This document shows positions 35,861 through 47,434 of a stretch of 64,000 nt of DNA, one piece after another. How positions within the stretch are numbered: the first letter of the stretch is position 1; each line of letters opens with the position of its first letter. The stretch comes from Micropterix aruncella (Eukaryota > Arthropoda > Insecta > Lepidoptera > Micropterigidae). The stretch spans positions 2,720,795-2,784,794 of the forward strand of contig OX155957.1 of the NCBI GenBank assembly GCA_944548615.1, given 5' to 3'. Position numbers and translations under genes: made by a program. The notes below the pieces were generated by a model that was not told the DNA's origin, did no database searches, and saw only the letters and a program-made list of their open reading frames with translations.

Positions 35861-36469
35861 TGACCGAAGTAACCTATCTCCATACGGTCGGCAGACACCA
35901 CCAAATGTTTCCCTGACTATTTGAACATTCGTTCTGTAGTTTAGTGTGGCAGGGAAACCCCTTGATAGTAGGTAGTATTGCCACCGGGTGATCGAGTTTT
36001 TCCACGTGGTCGGGTCGTATCATGTGGGGAAGACGTTCAGGCATACCGCATCCGTCTTTAAAGGGGTGGCAGGTGAAAACGGGACTGGAAAAAAACTGGA
36101 AATGCCACTATATCTGTCTGTAGTAGTATTACTGCTCTATAGGATTAGCGGATTGATTCGACAGGGCGGGGAGGGGGAGCTGCAATGTGCGTACGTTGTA
36201 TTATTCGCTACTCACTATTCAGAAATCATCGTTTTGGTTCTTTATTAACACTTATATTGCAGAAAAATAATTGTTTTGTGTCTAAAATCTTCTAACAAAA
36301 TTAAGACTGTTATTTTTTTTTCCGAAAATACTATTGTGGCAGTATTAAATTTTGAAATTGGTTTTTTAAATTATTTTTCTTATATTCTCCATACGATAGA
36401 CCATCTTTTCCCTATAGGGAGGTTTCGATAAATAACTTTTTTTTCTCCATACAAGAGCGATCCACCCTC
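35861..36469. other. Intergenic DNA, possibly more LINE debris
   Basis: May continue the LINE remnant upstream, but I see no further motif. Confidence 0.3.
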
Positions 36470-36780
36470 GATAGATACATAGATGTATTTTTCCGGATTT
36501 TACTTAATCAGACTTTTCATTTGACACTTGACACGATTTATTAATTTAATTTTATTGACATTTGAACATTTGAACATTTGGACATTTAGACAACTACTGA
36601 CGACATTTGGACAGTTAAGGTGCCATATAACACTTACAATTACACAACTGTTCTAACAATACCACAAAATCCTAAATTTGTCCAAGGTTCTAGAAGTTAT
36701 GGTGAAATAAAAAAACGGTAAACATACATAGATGAACCCTGAACACGTAATACTCCTTTTTTTGTTTGGGCAGTCGTGTA
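36470..36780 (+). mobile_element. M1 copy 2, partial
   Basis: Shares GACATTTAGACAACTAC, the GAACCCTGAACAC landmark and the 3' end TTTGGGCAGTCGTGTA. The first ~70 bp of the family are absent or too diverged to see. Confidence 0.72.
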
Positions 36781-37552
36781 AAAATACGTCATATACAACA
36801 ACACGATAATGATTCTCCTGCCTCGGTTAGTCGTAGGCATCTGAAATTAACCAAACCTCCTAAAGCCAATAAAAGAACTGGAATTACAGAAAAAAGGAGG
36901 TGAAACCGCTACTGTTTCTCACACACTAAACAGTATATGTTGGTATCTTTGGGACTGAAAAATTTATTCACGTAAAATAAAAATCCGCATCTTCAATATT
37001 TTGTAGACTAAAAATGGTCCGTTTCAGGATTTAGAACTAAGAAAAAGTAACTCACAGTTGGTATCCGCGACAGTTTGATGCCGCAAAGTCATCGAGACAG
37101 ACAACAGTTGGGTTATCGCTATGAAGGCTGGAACCATTATGATAAATAATGAGAGCTTTGCATAACGCGAGCGAGAATAGGACAAGAACAGCCCTCTTGT
37201 TCGTCAACAGCGCTTATGACATTCAGATGGAATATTATATGTGGTACGTCCGCAGCGCGTGGATAAATCAGTTGTTATTCCTGGATGCGGCAGTTTTACA
37301 TTATACATATTTCGATTTTGCTGATGATTATTACAAGAATCAAATAATATAATGTCGTCTAGCAATAATTGAAAACTTGAAAATCGATGAATTGTAAAGG
37401 AGAGAATATCAAAGCATAGACAATTCCTAAAACAAGGATTGAATAAATTGCCACTATTAAAATCTCCGGATCCAACTAGTAGGCATAATTAGTGTTGATT
37501 TCCCTATTACTAATTTCTAATTAAACAAGTAAATATATTATAAAAAATAAAA
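36781..37552. other. Intergenic DNA, no gene recognised
   Basis: A 67-codon frame (37149-37352) has no recognisable motif. Confidence 0.3.
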
Positions 37553-38243
37553 ATCAAGACGGCCGTTACAGAAAGTGAAATAATGTATTTATAATTATTT
37601 TAGTTACGGTTTCCTTAAAAAATATTTGTGGTTTATTTATTTATCCATAACGATACATGTATATTTCCGGAATGAATCAGACAGTTCATTTGACACCAAA
37701 CAACATATATTTATGTAATTTTTTTGACATTTGGACATTTGAACATGTTAGGGCTCTCTAGACGATCAAGCAGTGTCGCGGGCTGGGAGGGGATCGTAAA
37801 CCGCAGGAAATTGCAAATATTAAAAAAAAATATTTACTATAAATGCCTAATTTTGCAGTTAAGCCTAATACCACGGAGTCACGTCATTCATCAATCAATT
37901 ACGTTTAATTAACGTGAATCCTTGGTATACTCTACAAAATTAGGCATTTTTGGTAAATATTAAAAATATATATTTTCATAATTCCTGCGGTTTACGATCC
38001 CCTCCCAGCCCGCGACGCGATGCTTGACAAGCATGCTTGATCGTCTAAAGAGCCCCTTAGGCAACTACTTACTTGATATTTGGACAATTAAGTCACCGTA
38101 TGAAACTCGGGATGACAACAATTCTGACAATACCACACATTTCGAAATCGGTTCAGCGTTTAGAGTTATGCTGGAATAAACGGAAAATATAAATAGACGA
38201 ATCCTGAACACATTACACTCCTTTTTTGCTGGGCAGTCATGTT
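37553..38243 (+). mobile_element. M1 copy 3, interrupted by a MITE
   Basis: Left part 37553-37750 and right part 38057-38243 together make one M1 copy. The break falls in the conserved GACATTTAGACAACTAC stretch. The 3' end is GCTGGGCAGTCATGTT. Confidence 0.8.
37748..38059. mobile_element. Palindromic MITE copy 2 nested in M1
   Basis: 306-bp element (37751-38056) flanked by TTA at 37748-37750 and 38057-38059. It starts GGGCTCTCTAGACGATCAAG and ends CTTGATCGTCTAAAGAGCCC, and the two halves are largely reverse complements. It has the same centre (CATTCATCAATCAATTACGT) as the copy at 31494. The 3-bp TA-rich target duplication supports PIF/Harbinger ancestry. Confidence 0.82.
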
Positions 38244-38255
38244 AAAAATATTACA

Positions 38256-38412
38256 GAAATAAAATATTTATCCGTCTTTAATTCCATCAATTTCATTCTG
38301 GAAAAATTAGGATATAATACGCTCGAAACTCGTCGATATATTTCACTAATTATATTAGCATGTAAATTAATTCAAGGAACTGTTTATTTACCCAGATGTA
38401 TTATGTAAGTTG
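38256..38412 (+). pseudogene. Possible LINE polymerase C-terminal scrap
   Basis: Encodes LEKLGYNTLETRRYISLIIL, then ACKLIQG. The L-RR--(6)--KLI-G layout is common after the palm domain of jockey/CR1-like LINEs and is also seen at 41200. It is short, so the call is tentative. Confidence 0.4.
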
Positions 38413-39282
38413 GAAATGTACACACCGGTAAATTACATAACGAGGAGATCGCAACGATTGTTTAATGTGCCTTTACCACTGTAAAAATATTTTTGTAGAC
38501 AGTTGGGACGGTTATAGTCTTCCTTAATTCATTACCCACTGAGATATACATATTTTCGTTTATACTTTTTGTATATACCATTTGTATACTTTATGTATAT
38601 AACTTAGGCATATACAAAATTAGGCAGCTAAAATTGTAGTGTTGGTAGCTAAGAAGGCAACTCCACCCTATGTCATTTTTACTGTAAATAGGGGTTTTGT
38701 CTTACTTAGTTTAATATTACTTATGTAAGTTGTAGTTAGTGATTTATTCATTATTTCAAATATTACTAAGGAGCTTCACAGACTAATGGAATTCACATTT
38801 GACAATTAAATATAGAGGGAACAAGTCAATAATATTATATATTAATAATTTTATCGACTTGTACGCTCTAGATTCTATTTTCGATGGCGAATTCGATTGG
38901 CCTGAAAGGCTCTTGAATAATATTTGAAATTATAAATAAATTAATAAATACCGGTTGCTGGTGTTATTTTTGGAGAGTTATTATTTAGGATAGTGTTATT
39001 TTTGGAGAGAAATGGATACCAGCCAAACTGCAGAGAAGGAAACCTTATATTATGTAAACACTCACACAAAGTGATCCAAAGTTACCCGATTTGACTGTAA
39101 TAACAAAACGCTTTTACTAGTCTTCTTCAAGAACAGCAAAAACGCGAGAATTAAGAGAAATATAAACGAAAGCCTCCTAGCTGCCAAAAACGATTAGATA
39201 TAAATAAACTGGCACTAATTCCATCTAAGTCGACTAAAATTAATTTCACAATTAGAAGCCATACAAGCAGCGCGAAGTCGAA
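38413..39282. other. AT-rich DNA, no gene recognised
   Basis: AAGTCGACTAAAATTAATTT at 39228 recurs, with one base changed, at 40795 beyond the R665 cluster. Otherwise nothing supported. Confidence 0.35.
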
Positions 39283-40013
39283 AATCGTTCAAGCCAATCG
39301 ATTGTGCTCTCCGATTGTGCTCTCGATTGTGCTCTCCGACTAACAGTCGGGGGAGTCTGGGAACTGTATTGGTTCCTATAGAGCGGGGGTGGTTGACTAC
39401 CTTACGGCGACTGCTCTTGAATTGACCATTGGCCATCCGATCCCGGTTCAGAGCCGGGCAAAGGACGCCTTGGTCCGCGATAGATTCGGAGTACTCCGTT
39501 TCACCGCTTCGTAAGAAAGGGGACCGCGCAAGCGACCTGGAACTCGGAACCAATCGAGAGACCGGAGAAATCTGGTCACAATTGGTAGTTAGGGCGCGAG
39601 TGCCGCCCGCCAGGTAACATACCTGGCTACTCGCGGTAAGGCGTTGGTCTCTAACGGGTTGTGGCGTAGCTAGACGTAGGATTTGTTATGTCCAAAGTCT
39701 TCTACGCTCAGTGCACGGTCGATAGAACGATGAATCGTTAAAACGTCCTGCGGTGACGGGTTCGCCCGTTGTGGTTGACATCTCAATATGTTAGTCAGAG
39801 TGCACAATCGATTGGCTTACGCCGTACGGTGCGCACACCGTCCTTGAGCGCCAGAAAGTTGATTCCCAGGGGAACTGACCATAGGGCCAGAGTCCTACCC
39901 AGGCTCGCACTTAATGCGTGGAGGCCGTCGGATAGGTGTTGACCCGTGAGTGTGACCAACCGTGAACAGAATGGGTCTTCGTGGCCAACTCAGCTAGGGC
40001 CCATTAACTCCCT
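39283..40013. mobile_element. R665 copy J, 5'-inverted
   Basis: 39283-39785 is a minus-strand copy of roughly the first 490 bp. It joins a plus-strand segment (39786-40013) that begins at TGTTAGTCAGAGTGCACAATC, the very region where the inverted part ends, and runs to GGGCCCATTAACTCCC. The two parts add up to one full element with an inverted 5' portion. GATTGTGCTCTC is repeated three times at the left edge. Confidence 0.82.
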
Positions 40014-40200
40014 AAAGCCCCCTACGCCGCACGGTGCGCAAACCATCCATGAACACCCGAAAATTGGCTCCTAGTGGAAACTAATCGGGCTCGCACTTCT
40101 GAGAGGAGGATGCCGGATGAGTGTTGACCCGTGAGTTTGGCCGACCTTAAACACATGGGTCTTAGTGGCCAACTGCAACAGGGCCAATTAGTTCACAGGG
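40014..40200 (+). mobile_element. R665 copy K, 3' fragment
   Basis: Starts at CTACGCCGCACGGTGCGCA and ends GGGCCAATTAGTTCAC. It is more diverged than copy J, so it is likely an older 5'-truncated copy beside which J landed. Confidence 0.72.
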
Positions 40201-41179
40201 AAGCATGAACAGACGACATGCTTCAGATATTTTTTGTACTACTTTTAGGGGGTTATTCTTGGGCCACCTTTTGCAACAAAACCAAGACTCAAGGAGCTGA
40301 TAAAGTCTAAGTGGAGTAGAACAACATTTAGATTTTAAAACGAAGCGTAAATTATCTTGATCGCATGGCCTATGTAACGAATATAGTTGGCCATTCTTTT
40401 TATCCCTAAAATAACTGATAATAGACCGTACTCTAGTCGAGTCATTATGACTCTAATACAAATTTGATCAATTTGATATAATGATCATTTTATAGATAAG
40501 CAGATTTATTTCCCTTTAACTATTATAAGTGAAAAGTCTAAACAATAACTCCAATTAGGTATTTATGGAAATACAATGGTAACAATAGTATAGGCAATGA
40601 ACAATATTAAACATTTTGTCATCATCATAAAATAAATGAAATCATATTAATAATTATATACTAACGACACAAAGAAAAGTAATTATAATACAAAAATTCA
40701 ATTTAAGCTGTACTCAGATAATCGATGAAAGTTATAAATAAATATAGGTATCCCTTCTTCCCTAGTATGCGTCAAGAACAGCTAAGTCGACTCAAATTAA
40801 TTTCACAATAAGAAGCCATGCAGACACCGTAAACGCGAAAAATTACGATGTTGATATTCCACGCTCGGGGGTTAATGGACTTTAAGGGGTTGCGGTTGAT
40901 AGATCTTTATGTGAATATTGTTTTTTTTGTGCGTAATCATCATCGCCGATCTATGGTATTCACAAAATTTGAAATCTGGCCGGAGTGAGTAACTACTGTT
41001 AAAATATACTTAGCATCTACTCTTTTCAGGTCGACTGATGCCATAATAAATATTATTTAATTCTTACTTAAAAAGTCTTTTGGAATTCGCGTCAGACATC
41101 TGGAATCCGCAATACAAAACATATATGTTACGAAATTCATAAACGGATGACGAAGTGTTTAAATTTGTTATATTTTGTA
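40201..41179. other. AT-rich DNA, no gene recognised
   Basis: Contains the second AGTCGACT(C/A)AAATTAATTT repeat near 40796. No gene evidence. Confidence 0.35.
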
Positions 41180-41274
41180 AAACCATCTTCGACGCTTCGG
41201 TTTCATAAGATGATATCGTTCGAAAAGCGCCGAAGCATGATCGACACAGTATATCTCTATAAAGTAATTAACAA
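41180..41274 (+). pseudogene. LINE polymerase fragment, left of R665 insertion
   Basis: Encodes MISFEKRRSMIDTVYLYKVI up to the insertion point. L-KRR--ID--YLYK-IN is a standard stretch of jockey/CR1-type C-terminal regions. The frame resumes at 41949 after the R665 element. Confidence 0.65.
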
Positions 41275-41959
41275 CTAGGATTGTCGACTAGAACGGGCGA
41301 GCCCGTCACCTCAGGAAGTTTTAACGATTAGTCGTTCTATCTCCCTGGAGTTAGCGCAGGAGGCTTGAGGACAAAACCGTCCACCATCTAGCTACGCCAC
41401 AAGCCAACCAGAGGCCAACGCCTTAACCGCGAGATAGCCAGGAGTGTTACCCGGCGGGCTTACACTCACGCCCTTACTTCCAATTGTGATCAGATTACTC
41501 CAGTCTCTCGATTGGTTACGATTTCGAGGTCGCTTGCGCGGTCCTCTCCCTTGCGAAGCGGTGAAACGGTGTTTACCGAATCTATCGCGGACCACAGCGT
41601 CCTTTGCCCGGCTGTTCACCCAGGTACGGATAGCCGATGGTCGTTTCAAGAGCAGTCGCCGTAAGGTCCGCAACCACCCCCGCTCTATAGGAAACAGTAC
41701 TGCTTCCACACTCCCCCGACTGTTAGTCAGAGTGCACAGTCGTTTGGCTCACGCCGCACGGTGCGCAGACCGTCCAGGAGCGCTAGAAGGTTGATTTCCA
41801 GGGGAAACTGACCATAAGGCCAGAGTCCTACCCAGGCTCGCAATTCATGCGTGGAGGCCGTCGGATAGGTGTTGACCCGTGAGTTTGACCAACCCTGAAC
41901 AGAATAGGTCTTCGTGGCTAACTCAACAAGGGCCCAATGACTTGCAAGGTAATTAACAA
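41264..41959 (+). mobile_element. R665 copy L with 11-bp target duplication
   Basis: GTAATTAACAA occurs at 41264-41274 and 41949-41959 around a 674-bp element. It starts CTAGGATTGTCGACTAGAAC, keeps the AACGATTAGTCGTT hairpin and ends GGGCCCAATGACTTGCAAG, a slightly different terminus. It sits inside a LINE frame and splits it, giving an independent check of both boundaries. A 116-codon frame (41444-41794) opens with GTG and is probably spurious. Confidence 0.88.
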
Positions 41960-42190
41960 TCGTGTTGATGCTAGTCAAATCTTGGAGCAGATAATTTTTT
42001 TCGTGCCCCCTCGACCAGCTCGCTTTCAACGTTCCTTTCAACTGCCAATTGTCAATTCCAACTATGCACAAAATGCTTTCCTTCATAGAACTTGTCATCA
42101 TTACAACTCGGTATTTATGGATGTTGATATATTTGTCACATCTCCGAACACATTGAAAAATCTAATTATGAATATATTACAATGTAATTA
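41949..42190 (+). pseudogene. LINE polymerase fragment, right of R665 insertion
   Basis: Continues VINNRVDASQILEQI, then FVPPRPARFQR, NSNYAQNAFLHRTCHHYN and DVDIF to a stop at 42190. The end of a jockey/CR1-type polymerase often shows R--YN and DIF-S. No A-rich tail is obvious. Confidence 0.65.
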
Positions 42191-42681
42191 AGTAATCTGT
42201 TTATTATGAAAATATTTATTCTCCTCTTATCTTTGTATTTACACAACTTATTCCTTTTTTTATTTTTCGTTCTCAAAATGTGTTATAAAAATTAAATATA
42301 TACATAAATATATATTGAATTTTTATTCTTACTATCTATTTATTTATTAATTCATTAATTACCATATTAATATACATAATTATGAATCTATTTACTGTTT
42401 TTTTTTCTCTATTTAATTTATACTTACTCTTTTAATACTTTGGACTGTTTAGTAACTTAGCAATTACTTCAGATTATTATTATTGTGTTTAAAAAAAAAC
42501 CCTAATCACCGCAACGATGACATCGGTGCGTTTCCCATTAATTTAATATTAGGCTACAGGGAAGCGTGCTAGGTTTAGTTAGTATCATTATAAAAATGGA
42601 CAAAAATCGAAATTGTCGACAAAGATTTAGCTTCTTGCCTGCTGAGAATAACATGCGTTAGTAAAGGAGGTATTTAGCATT
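42191..42681. other. AT-rich DNA, no gene recognised
   Basis: Nothing supported. Confidence 0.35.
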
Positions 42682-43101
42682 GGATATACCTTAATCATTA
42701 TATTTATAGAAAAGATACATATTCTTTCAAACATCCTACAATGACATCAACCAACTAGACAACTTTATCGAGTATTTATAAGGTGCTTAAGAGCTTTGAT
42801 GTATTTTTAGATCATATATATGGATATACCTTAATCGGAATCTTTATAGAGAAGATACATTATCTTTCAAATATCCCACAATGACATCAACCAACTAGAA
42901 AATTTTATCGGGCATGTATAAGGTGCTCAAGAGCTTTGATGTATTTTTAGATCATACATATGGATATACCTTAGTCATAATTTTTATAGAAAAGATACAT
43001 ATCTTTTAAATATTTCACAATGACATCTATAAACTAGACAACTTTATCGGGTATTTATAAGGTGCTCAAGAGCATTGATGTATTTCTAGATCATATATCT
43101 G
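42682..43101. repeat. Three tandem units of 140 bp
   Basis: GGATATACCTTA begins units at 42682, 42822 and 42962, exactly 140 bp apart. Each runs through AATGACATC, AACTAGA(C/A)AA, TTATAAGGTGCT and AGATCATA. The units differ by scattered substitutions. Confidence 0.92.
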
Positions 43102-43454
43102 TTGTAGGTAGACGAGAAGGCATAAGGCGCGTTATGCTAATGTCTTTAGAGTTGACGATGGCAGTGTTTTAATATCCTGAATAAATATTAGTGGGGCTGT
43201 CACAGTGCGCTGAAGAATGACGCAGTCAGACGGGGCAACACGCGTCTGGGCGGTGCGACGTTATGCTAATCGCACCCGTCCCTTGTACCAGTACCCACCT
43301 ATCGTTGGGTTCTTTTTTGCTTGGCGGGGATTTAGTATTATTTGCTTACGTCGCTACACTCATTTCCGGGATGGGCGCGGAGATTATTAATCAACTGGAC
43401 TTGAGGCCCGTGGACAATGCACTTATAAAGTTTCTAGTTTCGAGCAGATTAAGA
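43102..43454. other. Spacer before LINE fragment
   Basis: No clear gene; some may be eroded polymerase of the following LINE. Confidence 0.3.
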
Positions 43455-44630
43455 AGTAGCTGAACTTATTGCCCCTACACATTCACTTAAAACATGTGGC
43501 GAAAGCCAGCATGTACAGGCTGTCTACCCGGGATAAGGCAAACTGGATCTCACAAGGACTAAGATCAGTTCTTCACGTAGTCATTGAAACTCCAACCCTC
43601 AACATGGTATCAGACACCATGCTTCCACTCGTAAACTTTGGAAAACTTTTTACAGTGGAACTGCTGCCCAGAGACTGCTGGCTAAAAAGCCAACTGCACT
43701 GGAAGGCCGGTAACCTTAAATGGTATACTGATGGGTCCAAATCGGGACTTGACGTAGGCTGCGGTATATATGGAGAGCGACCAAACTTCGAAAGAAGTGT
43801 AAACTTGGGGAAATACGCTTTCATATTAATCCAAGCGGAGGTATACGCCATTATTGAATGTGCGGCGAATATCAACATCCATAAGAACTATGCCAACCAC
43901 CGTATTATATTCACTCGGATAGCAAGGCAGCTCTTATGGCACTAGTTTCGACGACCATTAATTCAAAGCTGGTACAAAACTGCATATCACTACTGAATTC
44001 CCTGGGCGAAAAGAACAGGGTAATTCTAAGATGGGTTCCCGGCCATGCAGGAATCGAGGAAAATGAAAAATCTAACGAACTTGCTAAGACGGGAGCAAAG
44101 GTAACGTTATACGGCCCCGAACAAAGCCTTGCAAACCTAATGCTCAAAAAAATATGTTTAGAACAATCCGTCTACCACTGGAACAACACGGCAGGGTTGA
44201 ATCATTCCAAAGCGCTAATTAAGGTTTACGACCGCAAGACTGCCCGTGTGGCCTTATTGCTAAATAGGAAAAATCTACGCATACTGGTGAAGACGCTCAC
44301 GGGGCATTGTGGCCTGAACAAACACATGCACAACCTCAAGCTCCGGTACACAAAAATGTGCAGGTTCTGCTAAGGGGCAGAGGAAACTTTCCTGCACCTC
44401 ATGTGCGAGTGTGGCCCACTGATGCGTAAAAGATACACCCACTTGGGTGGTCATTACCTCCAACCTGAGGAGGTAAAACAATCTTGCGCCAAAAGCCTGT
44501 TGCGGTTCTTAAATAACACGAGGCTTAGCGCAGAAATATAGTAGGTGGCGAACACTATAGATCAGCAATGGTCGCTGTTTTACAAGGCTTATAAAGACCT
44601 TAGAAAAGCCCCACACAACAAATAAAAAAA
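43455..44630 (+). pseudogene. LINE 3' part: RNase H and zinc-knuckle tail
   Basis: Two overlapping frames (43469-43945 and 43936-44373) form one broken protein. The first ends the linker and enters an RNase H domain at KWYTDGSK (residues 84-91) with the catalytic Glu in QAEVYAI. A one-base shift near 43910 moves DSKAALMA into the second frame, which continues with WVPGHAGIEENEKSNELA. Then come LTGHCGLNKHM and CRFC; after an in-frame TAA the rest of a Cys/His motif (HLMCEC) follows. RNase H after the polymerase is found in I-, R1- and LOA-type LINEs. The 3' end is AACAAATAAAAAA; a second copy of this end is at 32697-32925. Confidence 0.83.
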
Positions 44631-44988
44631 AGTGAATTAAAAGATGATCACTGACTGGTGGTGGAGATCAGTTAAACGCTAACCGTCTGAATTCCTTAGC
44701 TCAGTTATTCGAGGCGGTCAGGTGACTGGCATATAATATATATTATTACCTTCAGCATAGCGGAAAATGTGAGCGAGTCCATTTTTTTGGTAAATCGACC
44801 TAACTTGACCAACACTTTAATCAACTCGGTTGTGTCAAACCAAAACTTTCTATCTATAGCTATATATTTGTACATAATGTGTTTGCTAAAATGTCGATTT
44901 TTGCTTGATTTGCGATAGATAATAGGGTCAGAGTAAAACTTTGAGAATATATGCATAAAAACAAGTAAATATATTAAAACAAATTAAA
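44631..44988. other. Intergenic DNA
   Basis: Nothing recognised. Confidence 0.3.
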
Positions 44989-45360
44989 ACACGACTGCTG
45001 TTACAGAAGTGACTATTGTATATATATAATTATTGTTATTATGGTTTTTTTGTGAAATATTTTAGTTTTTCTATATATCGATATAGATACATATATATTT
45101 TCGGAATTTCTACAGACCTTCACATTAAAAACATTATATTTATGTTAACTTATTGACATTTGGAGATTTGGACATTTAGACAACTATTTACTCAATATTT
45201 TGACAGTTAAGGCAACCCATGACACTGGGGATGACAAAACGGTTCTAAAAATACTACATAATTCTAAATCGGGTCGAACGTTTAGAAGTACTATGTTAGA
45301 AGTATCCGTTAGAATGAAACCTAAACATATTACACTCCTTTTCTGTTGGGCATTCGTGTA
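44989..45360 (+). mobile_element. M1 copy 4
   Basis: Starts ACACGACTGCTGTTACAG and ends GTTGGGCATTCGTGTA; full length, 372 bp. Confidence 0.8.
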
Positions 45361-45654
45361 AATATAAACGACTCGCAATTTACTTTTATTTAAAACTCGA
45401 GAAAATACTGCAACGGGAGATAAACCACATCATTGTGCAATTGTTGAAGAACGTAAAATAAAGATCGAAGTAAAATAAAATGTATTAAAGTTTTTCGAAT
45501 TTATAGAATAAGAGTGAAATTCAAAATTTCGAAATGGCGACATTTTGGAATTTTCTTCGTAAACATAATCTTTGTCTTTATAGTAAATATTGATCTTAGC
45601 ACAATTTAATTATGTTATTAGTAAAGACACAGTTTTAAAAACATACTTTTATTA

Positions 45655-46015
45655 AAATGCTTAGTCTCGAGCCAACCCCGGGTGCATCAGCCATATCATA
45701 ATGGATCTTAGAATGGGCTGTCATAATTGAATGCTATACAGAATATCGTGTTTGTGCTGTTGACCATTGAGGAGTCCCCTCGTTGGGAGTCAACCCTGGG
45801 TGCAGCAGCCCTGTCGCGGTATACCTGAGAACGGGCTATAATAATTGAATGCGTATACAAAATTTCGTTTTTGTGCTATTGTTAGATGAGGAGTCCCCTC
45901 GTTAAAAGCCAACCCTGGAAACTTAGAACGGGCTATCATAATTGAATGCGTATACAAAATTTTGTTTTTGTGCTTTGGACCGTTGAGGAGTCCCCTCGTT
46001 GGAAGCCAACCCTGG
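45655..46015 (-). repeat. ~118-bp tandem array, left part
   Basis: GTTGGCT(C/T)-CGAGGGGACTCCTCAACG units on the minus strand repeat at about 117-119 bp; plus-strand landmarks AGCCAACCC lie at 45671, 45787 (AGTCAACCC), 45907 and 46004. The third unit has lost ~23 bp. The array continues at 46785-46915 and a second array is at 63165-63515. It may be a LINE 3' untranslated repeat. Confidence 0.85.
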
Positions 46016-46797
46016 TTAGTTATACTGGGCGTTCCTCCGCAAGTCGACATCCAGTGTGCCTATTTTGCCTGTAACGGGGGTAGCGCTATTCCACCCACCC
46101 CAGCTCCTCGACGAAAGCCAGCAGGGCTTTCAGGTTTCCTGCCGCCTCGCGCAGGGTGCCTGGGGTCCCAAGGTGTTTTGTCCTGTATAGGTTTCTTCCG
46201 CCTCCATGCATGCTCTGCACATGTGTTTGTTTAGTGTGTTGTGTCCTGTTATCAGTCCCACTAGTTTGCGTAGTTGGGGCCTTTTTGTCCTTAGAAGTGT
46301 TTTGGTAAGTTTGTGGTTGTATTCCATTACTATTTCTTTGGTTTGTCTGCAGGTGTCTATCTCTTTCCAGTGTGTTTGATGTAGTTGTTTGTAGTGGTTG
46401 TCAAGTTGGTTGTTTATGTGCGAGTATGGTAGGGGCACGATAGGTTCGGGTCCGTATGCCGGTGTGTCTGAGCCCTTATGGGCTAGTTCATCCGCAGCAT
46501 CGTTTCCTCTTGAGTTACTGTGTCCCTTGATCCATTGCAGTGTCACCTTATTGCCTTTTCCGCATACCCCGAGGAGGCTTTGATGGCATTCGTATATGAG
46601 CCCGGATGTAAATCTATCGCTTCCCAGTGCCTGTAGCACTGACCTGCTGTCCGATAGAATACATATGTTTTCGTGTTTTAGCTGTCGTTGTTTCACTGCG
46701 TTGCAAGCTTCTATTATTCCCATACATTCTGCTTGGAATACTGTGTTGTGTGCTCCGAGTGGTTTGGAGATGTGTATATTTAATAAGCCAACCCTGG
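46003..46797 (-). mobile_element. LINE 3' end inserted in the array, 13-bp duplication
   Basis: AAGCCAACCCTGG occurs at 46003-46015 and 46785-46797 around a 769-bp insert (46016-46784). The minus-strand frame (stop at 46130) encodes an RNase H domain: QAECMGI with the catalytic Glu, ILSDSRSVLQAL, WIKGHSNSRGNDAADELAHK, then TGHNTLNKHMCRAC. The first domain motif (TDGS) is missing because of 5' truncation, and the first ~19 codons of the open frame come from the flanking array. The 3' end is AACGCCCAGTATAAC with no A-tail. Confidence 0.87.
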
Positions 46798-46915
46798 GTG
46801 CAGCATCCCTGTTGCGGTGAAACTTAGAACGAGCTATCATAATTGAATGCGTTTACAAAATTTTGTGTCTGTGCTGTTGACCGTGGAAGAGTATCCTCGT
46901 CGGGAGCCGATCCTT
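46785..46915 (-). repeat. ~118-bp tandem array, right part
   Basis: One unit and the start of another (AGCCAACCC at 46787, AGCCGATCC at 46906) with the same ACGGTCAACAGCAC-type core as the left part. Confidence 0.8.
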
Positions 46916-47434
46916 GTTGTAGAATCAGGTCATGCTCACTATAAAAATGCATTGTCATCGGAACTGAAACAATATGTAAAATCTCAACCTCATATGGTAA
47001 GAGGAAGTGGTTCTAATTTAGCTTGCAAGGCTTGACCTAAACAAACATACACAAATACTAACTATCATACAATGCAAGGTAAAAAAGCATGTAAAAAACG
47101 TATTTGGCTACTTGAAATTTAAACCTGGAGCATGACATTGTCCCCATACTTAATAGGATTAAACCTCATTTTCAATTATTTACCCAGCCTGTGCCTAATT
47201 CTTCAGATCTATATCTGTACAGGATTAAGAGTATTGAGTAACCAGAAAGATGCACTTTCATGCCGGAACGTATTCGATATGTATGCAAAGGCATTCGAGC
47301 TCTCCGCCTCTTTCTCTCCGCGTATAAATCGGGGCAGGGCGAGAAGGACGCAAGATTCTAATTTATGATAATTCCAACCATGTGTTATAATGTAATAACA
47401 ATAATTTGGGACGACATAAATTATCGATCGTCAG
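46916..47434. other. Intergenic DNA, no gene recognised
   Basis: Nothing supported beyond short open frames. Confidence 0.35.

Noticed and set aside
42682..43101. CRISPR-like array
   Set aside because: Three 140-bp tandem units without spacers in a eukaryotic genome; an ordinary minisatellite.
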